Part shown: in pieces, positions 8,868 to 17,505 of the stretch
How positions within the stretch are numbered: the stretch's first letter is position 1
How the letters are laid out: the number at the start of each line of letters is the position of its first letter
From: Bacteroidota bacterium
GTDB taxonomy: Bacteria > Bacteroidota > Bacteroidia > Chitinophagales > Chitinophagaceae
Direction: 5' to 3'
Length of the DNA stretch: 64,000 nt
NCBI GenBank assembly: GCA_947448725.1
Contig: CANFOM010000009.1
Coordinates: forward strand, 1 to 64,000
Made by a program: the position numbers and the translations under genes
The notes under the pieces: model-generated
What the model saw: only the letters and a program-made list of their open reading frames with translations
Told to the model about the DNA's origin: nothing
Database searches by the model: none

Positions 8868-9944
8868 TTAAAAATGCCAACCTAATATAGCAATCACTGC
8901 TACCAATAAAAGGTTAAACAAACTTATCGGTAATAAATATTTCCATTCTAAATTTAATAATTGATCCACACGCAATCTTGGGAAAGTCCATCTAAACCAC
9001 ATGATTAAAAAGATAAGAAAGAAAGTTTTTCCCATAAACCAAACCGAAGAAGGGATATAATCCATGATATGATTAAAAGCTTCCCAGTTGCCAATATGTA
9101 ATGGCATCCATCCGCCAAAAAATAAAGTAGCACCAATAGCACATACAATAAAGATGTTGATGTATTCTGCTAAAAAGAATAACGCAAAACGCATTCCAGA
9201 ATATTCGGTATGGAAACCAGCGGTTAATTCCGACTCTGCTTCGGCCAAGTCAAAAGGGGCACGATTGGTTTCGGCCGTAACTGCAATAATGTACAGTACA
9301 AATGCAATAACAGCTGGAATATGTCCTTTAAAAATCCACCATCCATTTTGTTGTGCATTAACAATTTCAGAAAGTTGTAAACTTCCAGTAAGTACTACAA
9401 TGGTTAATACTGCAAAGCCTGCAGATAATTCATAGCTTACTATTTGAGCACCACTGCGCATTGCACCTAATAAAGAATATTTATTATTACTAGCCCAGCC
9501 CGCCATTAAAATACCAATCACGGATAAGGAAGAAACAGAAGAGATATATAATACTCCAATATTAATATCCCAAATTTGAAAATTCTTAGCAAAAGCTATC
9601 GGCGCCAATAATAACATACCCACCATCATTACTACAAAAGGAGCCAAGTTAAATAAAAACTTATCTGCCATATCAGGCACCAAGCCTTCTTTCATAATTA
9701 ATTTTAAAGTATCGGCTACGGTTTGAAACATTCCACCTGGTCCTACACGATTAGGCCCTAAGCGAATTTGAATATGCGCTGCTACTTTTCTTTCCATGAG
9801 CACCAATACCAAACCTAGGATGGCAAATAAACTAATGGCTAATAAAATAACAATAACACATTCTATGGCCAATGCCAATGTGGGATTGAACTTCATAAAT
9901 AACCAATCTTGAACATTGGTTGTAATTCCTTCTAAACTAAACAT
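8868..9944 (-). CDS. nuoH: NADH-quinone oxidoreductase subunit H
   Basis: 358 residues with about eight to nine membrane helices; the subunit forming the quinone entry channel. Family signatures are ERKVAAHIQIRLGPNRVGP near the N-terminus, ETNRAPFDLAEAESELTAGF on the quinone-side loop, and FRWTFPRLRVDQLL near the C-terminus. It follows nuoD after 52 bases, the position where nuoE, nuoF and nuoG would usually lie. Confidence 0.96.
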   Translation of the reverse strand: MFSLEGITTNVQDWLFMKFNPTLALAIECVIVILLAISLFAILGLVLVLMERKVAAHIQIRLGPNRVGPGGMFQTVADTLKLIMKEGLVPDMADKFLFNLAPFVVMMVGMLLLAPIAFAKNFQIWDINIGVLYISSVSSLSVIGILMAGWASNNKYSLLGAMRSGAQIVSYELSAGFAVLTIVVLTGSLQLSEIVNAQQNGWWIFKGHIPAVIAFVLYIIAVTAETNRAPFDLAEAESELTAGFHTEYSGMRFALFFLAEYINIFIVCAIGATLFFGGWMPLHIGNWEAFNHIMDYIPSSVWFMGKTFFLIFLIMWFRWTFPRLRVDQLLNLEWKYLLPISLFNLLLVAVIAILGWHF

Positions 9945-9996
9945 GCTTAATCTATTTATATATAGGTCTAACTAAAATTCATTTATCAACTCCTCC

Positions 9997-11133
9997 TTAT
10001 CTATCAATATCGGGTATCACTAAATCCAAGGTACCCATGCTCGCCATTAAATCTCCAATCTTGCTTCCTGCAGCAATATGATTTAATACAGAAAGGTTAG
10101 AAAATCCTGGAGATCTAAATTTAATTCTGTGGGGGGTAGTACCGCCTTCGCTTACTACAAATACACCTAATTCACCTCTTGCCGTTTCTACTCTAGTATA
10201 AAATTCTCCTTTAGGTAATTTTAAAACATTTTTTGTTTTGCCTACAAAATCACCTTCTGGAATATTGTCAATTAATTGTTCAATAATGCGGATTGATTGA
10301 TTCATTTCTTTCACGCGCACCATGTAGCGGGCAAAAGAATCGCCTGCCGTTTCTAGTACTTCATCAAACTCTACTTTGTCATACACTTCGTAAGGATAAA
10401 TTTTTCTGATATCACAACTCACGCCACTCGCACGAGCAACAGGCCCAGTACAACCATAAGAGATAGCGTCTTCGGCACTTAAAATACCCACGCCCTTGGT
10501 TCTGCTTTGAAAAATAACATTGTTGGTGACTAAATCTTCATACTCATTCACTTTAGATTTGAATTGAGTGATAAATGCTTTTACCTTTTTTTGAAAATCT
10601 GGATGAATATCATACATCAATCCACCTGGAACAATATAGTTCATGGTTAATCTTGCACCGCAAGTGTCTTCCATAATATCAGTAATCATTTCTCTTTCTC
10701 TAAAGGCATAGAAGAAAGGAGTAAAAGCACCTAAGTCCATTGCCATAGCACCTAACCACAATTCATGTGAGGCAATACGGGTTAATTCGCTTAAAATTAC
10801 ACGCACGTATTTGGCGCGATCAGGTACTTCAATGGCCATGCCTTTTTCAACCAATAACGCACAACCTAAATTATTGATATGAGAAGATAAATAATCCATT
10901 CTACTGGTCACGTAAATAAATTGGCGATACGTTAAACTCTCGCACATTTTTTCGATAGAACGGTGGATGTAGCCTAAATGGGGTTCAATTTTTTTAATCG
11001 TTTCTCCATTTAAAGTAACTACTAAATGAAGTACACCGTGAGTGGCAGGGTGTTGAGGCCCCATATTAATAACCAATTCGCCTTCGGCACCTAATTCGCT
11101 GGTATCTTTTATTATTTCAGTTTGATTGTACAT
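9997..11133 (-). CDS. nuoD: NADH-quinone oxidoreductase subunit D
   Basis: 378 residues, the 49-kDa-type subunit that forms the quinone pocket with NuoB. Landmarks: MGPQHPATHGVLHL with the quinone-site histidines near residue 30, HLGYIHRSIEKM, and the C-terminal MGTLDLVIPDIDR. It is separate from nuoC, unlike the nuoCD fusions of enterobacteria. The nuoC gene ends 7 bases upstream. Confidence 0.96.
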   Translation of the reverse strand: MYNQTEIIKDTSELGAEGELVINMGPQHPATHGVLHLVVTLNGETIKKIEPHLGYIHRSIEKMCESLTYRQFIYVTSRMDYLSSHINNLGCALLVEKGMAIEVPDRAKYVRVILSELTRIASHELWLGAMAMDLGAFTPFFYAFREREMITDIMEDTCGARLTMNYIVPGGLMYDIHPDFQKKVKAFITQFKSKVNEYEDLVTNNVIFQSRTKGVGILSAEDAISYGCTGPVARASGVSCDIRKIYPYEVYDKVEFDEVLETAGDSFARYMVRVKEMNQSIRIIEQLIDNIPEGDFVGKTKNVLKLPKGEFYTRVETARGELGVFVVSEGGTTPHRIKFRSPGFSNLSVLNHIAAGSKIGDLMASMGTLDLVIPDIDR

Positions 11134-11140
11134 GTGCCTA

Positions 11141-11593
11141 TTATAATTTTATCATGTTGATAGGGTCTTCAAAATCTTTTCTTAATGGGTAGCCTTTGAA
11201 GTCTTCCTCCAAAATTAATTTTCTTAAATCGGGATGGTTGGTAAAATCTACGCCAAACATTTCAAATACTTCACGCTCTAAAAATTCGGCTGTTCTCCAA
11301 ATGTCACAAACTGTTTCAATGACTGCTTGTTCGCGATTTAAATTTGATTTGATGACAATGCTTTGACGGTGGGTGGTAGCCGACAAATGATATACCATGG
11401 TTAAGTGTGTTTTAAAATCAATACAGGTCAAACAAAACAAATAATTCATTTGCATCATACCTGTTCTTAAAGCAGCCATCGCGGGCTTTAATTGAGCGGG
11501 CTCCAATAAAACGTTTAACCATTCGCCTGTTTCGTCGAAAGTAGCGGCCGGTGCAATGGAACTGATGTATTCTTTTATTTCTTCGTTGGTCAT
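11141..11593 (-). CDS. nuoC: NADH-quinone oxidoreductase subunit C
   Basis: 150 residues, the 30-kDa-type subunit of the complex I Q-module. The C-terminal signature is clear: EREVFEMFGVDFTNHPDLRK followed by GYPLRKDFE. No membrane segments. It lies between nuoB (59 bases upstream) and nuoD. Confidence 0.95.
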   Translation of the reverse strand: MTNEEIKEYISSIAPAATFDETGEWLNVLLEPAQLKPAMAALRTGMMQMNYLFCLTCIDFKTHLTMVYHLSATTHRQSIVIKSNLNREQAVIETVCDIWRTAEFLEREVFEMFGVDFTNHPDLRKLILEEDFKGYPLRKDFEDPINMIKL

Positions 11594-11652
11594 TGTTATA
11601 AATTAACTTCTAAATTTTTTTAATCATTTCAACATGCGTAATCTTCTCTTCT

Positions 11653-12198
11653 TTATCCTTTAAATTCTCCTCTAATTTGTTCTCTAGTCATACCTAATTT
11701 AATTTTCTCCTGTAAAGAAATTAAAGAGTGTAATAGAGCTTCGGGGCGAGGAGGGCAACCTGGAATATATACATCCACTGGAATAATATGATCGGCACCT
11801 TTTACTACAGAATAGGTGTTGTAAAAAAACGGACCACCACTAATAGCGCAGGCGCCCATGGCAATCACATATTTTGGATCGGCCATTTGGTCGTATAATC
11901 TTTTTAATACAGGCGCCATTTTATTGACAATGGTACCTGCAATAATAATTACATCTGCTTGACGTGGTGAGGCTCTTGCTACTTCAAAACCAAAACGTGA
12001 AAAGTCGTATTTGGCCGAAGCGGTCGACATCATTTCAATACCACAACAGCTTGTGGCAAAAGACAAGGGCCATAAAGAATTGGAACGTGCCCAATTAATC
12101 ACACTATCAAAAGTACTTACGACAATTCCACCACCTGGTGTTTCGTGGACGATACCTGGAAAAGGTTCGTTACCAGCAATATTTTCTCTTAATTCCAT
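11653..12198 (-). CDS. nuoB: NADH-quinone oxidoreductase subunit B (cluster N2)
   Basis: 181 residues. The four ligands of the terminal [4Fe-4S] cluster N2 are present: Cys51 and Cys52 (SCCGIEMM), Cys117 (GACAISGG) and Cys148 (PGCPPRPE). It passes electrons to quinone at the NuoB/NuoD interface. The gene overlaps nuoA by 10 bases. Confidence 0.96.
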   Translation of the reverse strand: MELRENIAGNEPFPGIVHETPGGGIVVSTFDSVINWARSNSLWPLSFATSCCGIEMMSTASAKYDFSRFGFEVARASPRQADVIIIAGTIVNKMAPVLKRLYDQMADPKYVIAMGACAISGGPFFYNTYSVVKGADHIIPVDVYIPGCPPRPEALLHSLISLQEKIKLGMTREQIRGEFKG

Positions 12199-12539
12199 TT
12201 TAATGCACCTTTTTTATGAGCGTATAAAAAGCCCATGAATAATATAAATATGAAAACGATGATTTCAATTAAGGCAACCATGCCTACTTTTTTTACGACC
12301 ACGGCCCAAGGGTATAAAAAAACCAATTCTACATCAAAAATGAGAAACAATAAGGCAAATAAATAATAGCCCACATTAAATTGATGCCAAGGAGAAGTGT
12401 CGGTTGGAATACCACACTCATAAGCTTGACCTTTTTGAGGATTTTTGCTTCCTTTAACTAAAATTTTTCCAACTAAAATACCACCAGCAGAAAATGCAAT
12501 AGCGGCAATTAATAAAGCAATCAATGAAATAGCACCCAT
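12189..12539 (-). CDS. nuoA: NADH-quinone oxidoreductase subunit A
   Basis: 116 residues with three membrane helices. Signatures are [20 protein letters not shown] on the loop facing the quinone site and [14 protein letters not shown] in the second helix. First gene of the nuo operon. The upstream region holds a near-consensus -7 box, a 14-bp palindrome and an 11-bp-spaced direct repeat, listed separately. Confidence 0.96.
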   Translation of the reverse strand: MGAISLIALLIAAIAFSAGGILVGKILVKGSKNPQKGQAYECGIPTDTSPWHQFNVGYYLFALLFLIFDVELVFLYPWAVVVKKVGMVALIEIIVFIFILFMGFLYAHKKGALKWN

Positions 12540-12565
12540 AGTAAATTAGGTATAAAAATGATGCT

Positions 12566-12573
12566 GTAAAGTA
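12566..12573 (-). promoter_or_regulatory. Probable -7 element of the nuo operon
   Basis: On the minus strand the bases read TACTTTAC, one mismatch from the Bacteroidetes -7 consensus TAnnTTTG, 26 bases before the nuoA start codon. I see no good -33 TTG at the expected distance. It is the best candidate in this 160-base gap. Confidence 0.4.
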
Positions 12574-12591
12574 GCAATAAAATGGCTAATA

Positions 12592-12620
12592 ATTACCTAG
12601 GTAATCCACATCTAATCCAC
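12592..12620. promoter_or_regulatory. Palindrome and direct repeat upstream of nuoA
   Basis: ATTACCTAGGTAAT at 12592-12605 is a perfect 14-bp palindrome. TAATCCAC occurs at 12602-12609 and again at 12613-12620, an 11-bp repeat that puts both copies on the same DNA face. Together they cover the -33 region and beyond, relative to the proposed nuo -7 box. This arrangement fits an operator or activator site; no protein can be assigned to it. Confidence 0.35.
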
Positions 12621-12699
12621 GTATTAGCGTATTTTATTAAAGTAGAACGTTTGGTCTGATATGAATCAGGTTTTGTTTCCCGCAATTGGATTAAAATCA

Positions 12700-15060
12700 T
12701 TAAAATCTGTAAGACAAAGTAGTCCCAAAAGTAGCAGGATCACCCAAATGAACTGCTCCAAAATCATAGCCATAGGAGATAAATTTGGTCCCGGTAATAT
12801 TTTTTGCCCAAAAAGACAATCCAATTTTGTCATTTTCGATACCAGCTTTCGCATTCAATAATTGATAAGGAGATTGCTGAATGGTATTGGCTAAATCAAA
12901 ATAGGTGGTTCCAATATATTTCCATTCTCCTCTTAAGATGGCCTTCATATTTTTAGTAATTGCATAAGTGTATTGTGCAGCTAATAAGGAAGTCATGGAA
13001 GGAGTGAATATTGGATGTTTGCTTGCTAAATTTACACTTTCTCCTTGTGAAGCGATGTCTAATTTGTCAAAGCTAGCATTGGTAGTTCCAAAAGCATATT
13101 GTACTAATAAACCTTTGGCAGGTATCACAATTAATTCTGCTTCCATTCCTTTACTGGTTAATTGACCTGTATTTTTTGTAATAGTAATAGCGTCTGGCAA
13201 TACCAAGCTAGGTACTTGCGCATCTGTAACTTTAGTATAAAACAAAGCAATATTTAATTGTAATTTATTGGAAAACCAATTGTTTTTTAGGCCTGTTTCA
13301 AAGTTGCTACTGTATTCAGGTAAAAAGCCTACGAGTGGCGGCTGTGAAGGATCTGAAGATAGTGGAGATAAACCACCTGCTCTAAATCCTCTACTGTAAT
13401 TACCATACCATAAGCTATTGTTATTGACTTGATAGTCCAAAGATAATTTTGGCGACAAGGCATTGAAATTTATTCTTCCTAAAGTGTCTGTTCTTGTAAT
13501 GTATTGATCTGTACTTGGATCATGTTGGTAAGTGCCTAATACAGATTGTGATTGATTTTCATAATCATTGCGCAATCCAAAAGTAATATTCAATTGATTG
13601 GTTAAAGCATAAGTAGCTTGACCATACAAAGCAAAACCTTTTTTAATGGTGGTGCTAATACTAGTAGTACTAAACAAAGAATCTCCAATCATCATCATAT
13701 TGGCATCCATCCCAAAACGGGTAGCTTGTTTTACGGGAGCATCTTGATAAAATAAGAAAGCGCCAGCGGTCCATTTAAATTTACTATTATTATAGTTGCT
13801 AGTAAATTTAAAATCCTGGGTAAGTACTTTGATATTATTCCATTTATTTCCATAATTATTAATAACAGAAACGGCGTCTATAGGAGAAAAATCTCCATCA
13901 ATTGGGTTGGTATAATAACGGTAATTTTGTTGATACGCAGTTTGACTACTAAAATTAAATCCATTGCCCGCATAATGAATAGATAAGCCAGTATTAGTGG
14001 TTTGGTCCATCATGGTGGTGGTGCTATTTTGATTTAATTTATAAGGGTTGGCAAAAGCTTCTTCGGTGCCAAAAACCAATGGGAAAGCTCCTTTATTTTG
14101 ATTGGAGAGATGTTTGAAATTTAAATTCATGGTCCAACGATCGTTGACCAAGTATTTTAAAAAATAATTACCAGACAATCCGTTTTGTTGATCGTAACTG
14201 CTATTGGTATATTCATTGGTATAAAAACCATCTCTTTGATGGTGCATTAATGCTGCGCCAAAAAATAATTTATCTTTTATGATGGGCATTTTAAGTCCAA
14301 GCGTAGCTCTCTGTTGATTGTAATTTCCTACACTAAGATCTGCAAATCCGGTGGTGGTATTAGTGGGTTGTTTGGTGATAATATTAATAACACCGCCCAT
14401 GGCATTTCTTCCATATAAAGTTCCTTGTGGGCCACGCAACACTTCAATTCTTTCAATATCAAATAAAGTAGGAATATAAGTGTCTAAGCTAAATTGGTTT
14501 ACGCCATCAATATAAGTAGCCACCGTAGGATCGTAAGAACTAGTGGCAATGCCCCTTACAGAGGTTACATCACGAGCATCACCTGGATCTGCACTGTATA
14601 AATTAGGGATGATTCCAGTAATTTCTTTGGTATTCCACAAACCAAATGCATTTATTTGTTTTGCATTTAAAGCGGTAATACTTGATGGAATTTTTTGAAT
14701 TAATTCTTCTTGTTTTTGAGCAGTTACCACTAATTCATCTAAAGTATTCAGAGACTCTTCTAAAATAAAAACAGGAATGCTAGCATTTTTATATTTTTCT
14801 ACTTTTATGATTGGATGAATGGAAGAGAAATTAATATGACTAACTTCTAATTGATAATTGCCTGCGGTAGGTAATTTTAATTTAAAATTACCATTGCTAT
14901 CGGTGATGGCATTTGTATTCGCATTTAAAACCGAAATAGATGCATTAGCAATAGGTAAATTTTTAACATTGGTCAATTTACCTGTAAATACTTCCTGACT
15001 TTTTGAGTTGATACTTACTAAAATAAAGAAGGAGACTAATAAGGAAATTTGCTTGATCAT
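12700..15060 (-). CDS. TonB-dependent outer-membrane receptor
   Basis: 786 residues. Signal peptide (1-~21), then a carboxypeptidase-regulatory-like beta-sandwich domain (~23-105, GKLTNVKNLPIANASISVL onwards) typical of Bacteroidetes receptors. Next comes a TonB-box/plug domain (~108-240: LDELVVTAQK, then RIEVLRGPQGTLYGRNAMGG) and a ~540-residue beta-barrel ending in the aromatic TLSYRF. It would import a ligand across the outer membrane using TonB energy. The barrel resembles siderophore-type receptors, but the ligand is not determinable, and no SusD-like partner is adjacent. A -7 box lies at 15103-15110. Confidence 0.9.
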   Translation of the reverse strand: MIKQISLLVSFFILVSINSKSQEVFTGKLTNVKNLPIANASISVLNANTNAITDSNGNFKLKLPTAGNYQLEVSHINFSSIHPIIKVEKYKNASIPVFILEESLNTLDELVVTAQKQEELIQKIPSSITALNAKQINAFGLWNTKEITGIIPNLYSADPGDARDVTSVRGIATSSYDPTVATYIDGVNQFSLDTYIPTLFDIERIEVLRGPQGTLYGRNAMGGVINIITKQPTNTTTGFADLSVGNYNQQRATLGLKMPIIKDKLFFGAALMHHQRDGFYTNEYTNSSYDQQNGLSGNYFLKYLVNDRWTMNLNFKHLSNQNKGAFPLVFGTEEAFANPYKLNQNSTTTMMDQTTNTGLSIHYAGNGFNFSSQTAYQQNYRYYTNPIDGDFSPIDAVSVINNYGNKWNNIKVLTQDFKFTSNYNNSKFKWTAGAFLFYQDAPVKQATRFGMDANMMMIGDSLFSTTSISTTIKKGFALYGQATYALTNQLNITFGLRNDYENQSQSVLGTYQHDPSTDQYITRTDTLGRINFNALSPKLSLDYQVNNNSLWYGNYSRGFRAGGLSPLSSDPSQPPLVGFLPEYSSNFETGLKNNWFSNKLQLNIALFYTKVTDAQVPSLVLPDAITITKNTGQLTSKGMEAELIVIPAKGLLVQYAFGTTNASFDKLDIASQGESVNLASKHPIFTPSMTSLLAAQYTYAITKNMKAILRGEWKYIGTTYFDLANTIQQSPYQLLNAKAGIENDKIGLSFWAKNITGTKFISYGYDFGAVHLGDPATFGTTLSYRF

Positions 15061-15102
15061 ATTTTGAGTTTTTGAGGGCTAGAAAATTTACTTTTGCGTA
15101 TG

Positions 15103-15110
15103 CAAATATA
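15103..15110 (-). promoter_or_regulatory. -7 promoter element of the TonB receptor gene
   Basis: TATATTTG on the minus strand matches TAnnTTTG exactly, 42 bases before the start codon of the receptor at 12700-15060. A clear -33 TTG is not visible. Confidence 0.5.
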
Positions 15111-15160
15111 GGCTCAAATAAGGGCATTTTAGAAAAGTACAATGTAATAATTGTCCGTTT

Positions 15161-16012
15161 TTAAACGATTACAGTTAGGGCTAAAGGACTTATAGTAATA
15201 TTTAATAATTCGTTGTCCGTTAAAAGATTTTCACCATCAATATGAATAGGAGCATTATTTAAATAATGAATACTTGCTTCTTTACAACTTTGCAAGGTTA
15301 CATTTTTAGAATGGTGAATGCTTTTTTTAAACAACCTTATTGCTAGTATACCTGCTTGTATTTTATTTAAAATTCCAATTTTTACTAATTCCAATTGACC
15401 ATCTTGAATATTTGAAAATGGAGAGATGAATGCATTGTTTCCAAATTGATTGGCATTGGCAATGCTTAAAGAAAATACTTTTTCTACAAGGCCATTGTTA
15501 ATACGCACATTTATAGGTGTGTATTTAAAAAGAGTAATGATAGTTGCTTTCATGTAATTGATTAAACCACGACCTTCGCTATTGGCGAAACGATGTGCCA
15601 CAGCGGCATCAAAGCCAATTCCTGCTGTACAGAAAAATGGCTTATTGTTGATATAGCCTACATCTATTTTTATAGAAGCGCCTACCAAAGCTTTTTGAAA
15701 AGCTTTTTTATAATTTAGTGGAATATTTAAATGTCTAGCTAAGCCATTGCCTGAACCAACAGGAATAATTCCTAATGGGATTGATTTACCTACTAAGACG
15801 GATGCGACTTCATTAATAGTGCCATCGCCACCTATAGCAATAATTCGGGTAGCGCCTTTTTCGATAGCTTGTTGTGCAAAATGAGTGGCCTCTAATGGTT
15901 CAGTGGTTTCCCAAATAGTATGAGCGCTATTAGACTTAATAAGGTGAATTAGTTTCGTGTATTTTACCTTATTTTTACTACCAGCATTAGGGTTGATAAT
16001 GAAATGGAACAT
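15161..16012 (-). CDS. Diacylglycerol/lipid kinase family protein (YegS-like)
   Basis: 283 residues, cytosolic. The DAGK catalytic domain begins with INPNAGSKNK (6-15) and contains the nucleotide-binding GGDGTINEVA (about 60-69) and the PVGSGNGLARHL loop (about 82-93). Members phosphorylate diacylglycerol, sphingoid or related lipids; the substrate here is unknown. A consensus -7 box ends 4 bases before the ATG, so its mRNA may be leaderless. It is divergent from the AraC gene at 16080. Confidence 0.9.
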   Translation of the reverse strand: MFHFIINPNAGSKNKVKYTKLIHLIKSNSAHTIWETTEPLEATHFAQQAIEKGATRIIAIGGDGTINEVASVLVGKSIPLGIIPVGSGNGLARHLNIPLNYKKAFQKALVGASIKIDVGYINNKPFFCTAGIGFDAAVAHRFANSEGRGLINYMKATIITLFKYTPINVRINNGLVEKVFSLSIANANQFGNNAFISPFSNIQDGQLELVKIGILNKIQAGILAIRLFKKSIHHSKNVTLQSCKEASIHYLNNAPIHIDGENLLTDNELLNITISPLALTVIV

Positions 16013-16016
16013 GGTT

Positions 16017-16024
16017 CAAAATTA
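16017..16024 (-). promoter_or_regulatory. -7 promoter element of the lipid kinase gene, 4 nt before the ATG
   Basis: TAATTTTG on the minus strand is an exact TAnnTTTG match separated by only AACC from the start codon at 16012. The transcription start would fall on or next to the A of the ATG. Confidence 0.55.
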
Positions 16025-16079
16025 GTATAAAATAGCCAATAATTTTATATCAGCTAAAACCCTGTGCTGTTAACAAAGT

Positions 16080-17252
16080 ATGCTTTTATATCTAACCATA
16101 TTGGGGTTTTTAGTATCATTTTTGATCTTAATAAATTTAAGAACATCAAATAAAGCGAATCTGTACTTGTTCTTTTTCTTTTTAATTAATAATATATATT
16201 CCTTAGCCCATTATGCGGCTTTATATTCTAGCAATAAATATTTTATTGCCATTATGTTAGTTCACTTCACCCCTTTTTATTTATTATTAGGGCCATTTTT
16301 TTATTTTTATGTAAGGGGCTTAGTGTATGATGATCATAAGTTATATAAGAAAGATATTATTCATTTCATTCCCGCTATTATTATTTTAATCAATATATGT
16401 CCTTATCTTTTAAATAGGTTTGATCAAAAGTTATTTTTTGCAGATGAAGTAATGAGAGAACCATTTAATATGTTTAAATATAATTTTCTATTTCTATCGC
16501 CTTCGGCAAGTTTTATTTCTAGGCCCATTTTTGCTATTTCATATGTCATTCCGGCGGCAGTTTTAATTTACAAAAAAAGAATAAATGAAAATTACAATAA
16601 CATGCAATCGAGGCTTATTTATCGGTGGTTAATTTCACTCATAGCTATGTCTTTGCTTCTTTATTTTGCTTTTTTAATGTTTTCTATTATTGGATACGAG
16701 ACAAGGAACACCCATGAAACTGAAGTTAGAAGCGAGTATATTTTATATGCAACAGGGCTAGGACTAATATTGTTAAATTTTTCATTGTTATTTTTCCCCA
16801 ATATTTTATATGGATTACCGCAATTAGATTATGCAATACTTAAACCAAAACTGAATTTAGAAGTATCAAATGAAATACTCAATAAAGAGGCAAAAAGTTT
16901 TGAAATTTCTGAGGATAAAATAGAGCTCCTCAAATCTAAGATTGACATCTATTTGCAAGGCTTTCCCTATCTTAATAAAAATTTTACACTTTCAGTGATG
17001 TCAGCTGAAACGGATATTCCTGCACATCACTTATCTTATTATTTAAATGAACACTTGAAAATTAATTTTAATACATGGAAAAACGATTTGAGAATAAACC
17101 ATGTAATTGAATTAATAAAAAGTGGTTCCTATGAAAGGCTCACTTTAGATGCTTTATCTAAGCAATCGGGATTTGGATCAAGAAGTAGTTTTATAAATGC
17201 CTTCAAATTGAAAACTGGGCTGACCCCTTCTGAATATTTACAAAATTTGTAA
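16080..17252 (+). CDS. AraC-family regulator with N-terminal membrane domain
   Basis: 390 residues, same plan as the protein at 1023-2177. About seven hydrophobic segments occupy residues 1-250. A linker (~255-285) leads to a C-terminal AraC-type domain with FTLSVMSAETDIPAHHLSYY and the second helix-turn-helix LSKQSGFGSRSSFINAFK, ending TPSEYLQNL. It is likely a membrane-integrated one-component regulator. It sits directly upstream of the 12-kb surface-protein operon on the same strand, separated by a 253-base gap rich in inverted repeats, so it is the leading candidate regulator of that operon. Confidence 0.87.
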   Translation: MLLYLTILGFLVSFLILINLRTSNKANLYLFFFFLINNIYSLAHYAALYSSNKYFIAIMLVHFTPFYLLLGPFFYFYVRGLVYDDHKLYKKDIIHFIPAIIILINICPYLLNRFDQKLFFADEVMREPFNMFKYNFLFLSPSASFISRPIFAISYVIPAAVLIYKKRINENYNNMQSRLIYRWLISLIAMSLLLYFAFLMFSIIGYETRNTHETEVRSEYILYATGLGLILLNFSLLFFPNILYGLPQLDYAILKPKLNLEVSNEILNKEAKSFEISEDKIELLKSKIDIYLQGFPYLNKNFTLSVMSAETDIPAHHLSYYLNEHLKINFNTWKNDLRINHVIELIKSGSYERLTLDALSKQSGFGSRSSFINAFKLKTGLTPSEYLQNL

Positions 17253-17505
17253 TGTGTATCCTTTTTTAGATAATTATCTAAATATTTGTTTTAGTTTAGG
17301 AAAACAGGACAAGGATTTTTGCTCTTATTATAGGCTATTTTAATCACTTTGTCTGCTTTTATGAAATATAGACAATGTTCTAGTACTAGATTTAAGTCTA
17401 GAAATTTTCAAACCTTATTTTCGCCCGCTCCTATAAAGAGTGGGATTTTTTTTGTCTAAATAGTTTAATAATTCCAGACAAATATCTAAATGAATTTAGT
17501 TTAAT
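17253..17505 (+). promoter_or_regulatory. Regulatory intergenic region upstream of the surface operon
   Basis: This gap holds several exact inverted repeats: TTAGATAATTATCTAA at 17266-17281 (16-bp perfect palindrome), TTGTCT/AGACAA arms at 17349-17354 and 17370-17375, TCTAGTACTAGA at 17379-17390 (12-bp palindrome) followed by a third half site TCTAG at 17397-17401, and CTAAAT-GA-ATTTAG at 17486-17499 just before the ATG. TATTTTCG at 17416-17423 is one mismatch from the -7 consensus. The cluster of symmetric sites suggests regulator binding. AraC-type and LuxR-type proteins encoded next to it are candidates, but this is inference. Confidence 0.45.
17424..17453 (+). terminator. Rho-independent terminator-like hairpin
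   Basis: CCCGCTC (17424-17430) pairs with GAGTGGG (17438-17444) around a 7-base loop, including one G-T pair, and is followed by a run of eight T at 17446-17453. It could end the AraC transcript about 170 bases after its stop codon, or act as an attenuator for the downstream operon. Confidence 0.55.

Noticed and set aside
17425-17505. Small regulatory RNA gene ending at the hairpin
   Set aside because: No clear promoter is placed to give a defined small RNA; the hairpin is adequately explained as a terminator or attenuator.
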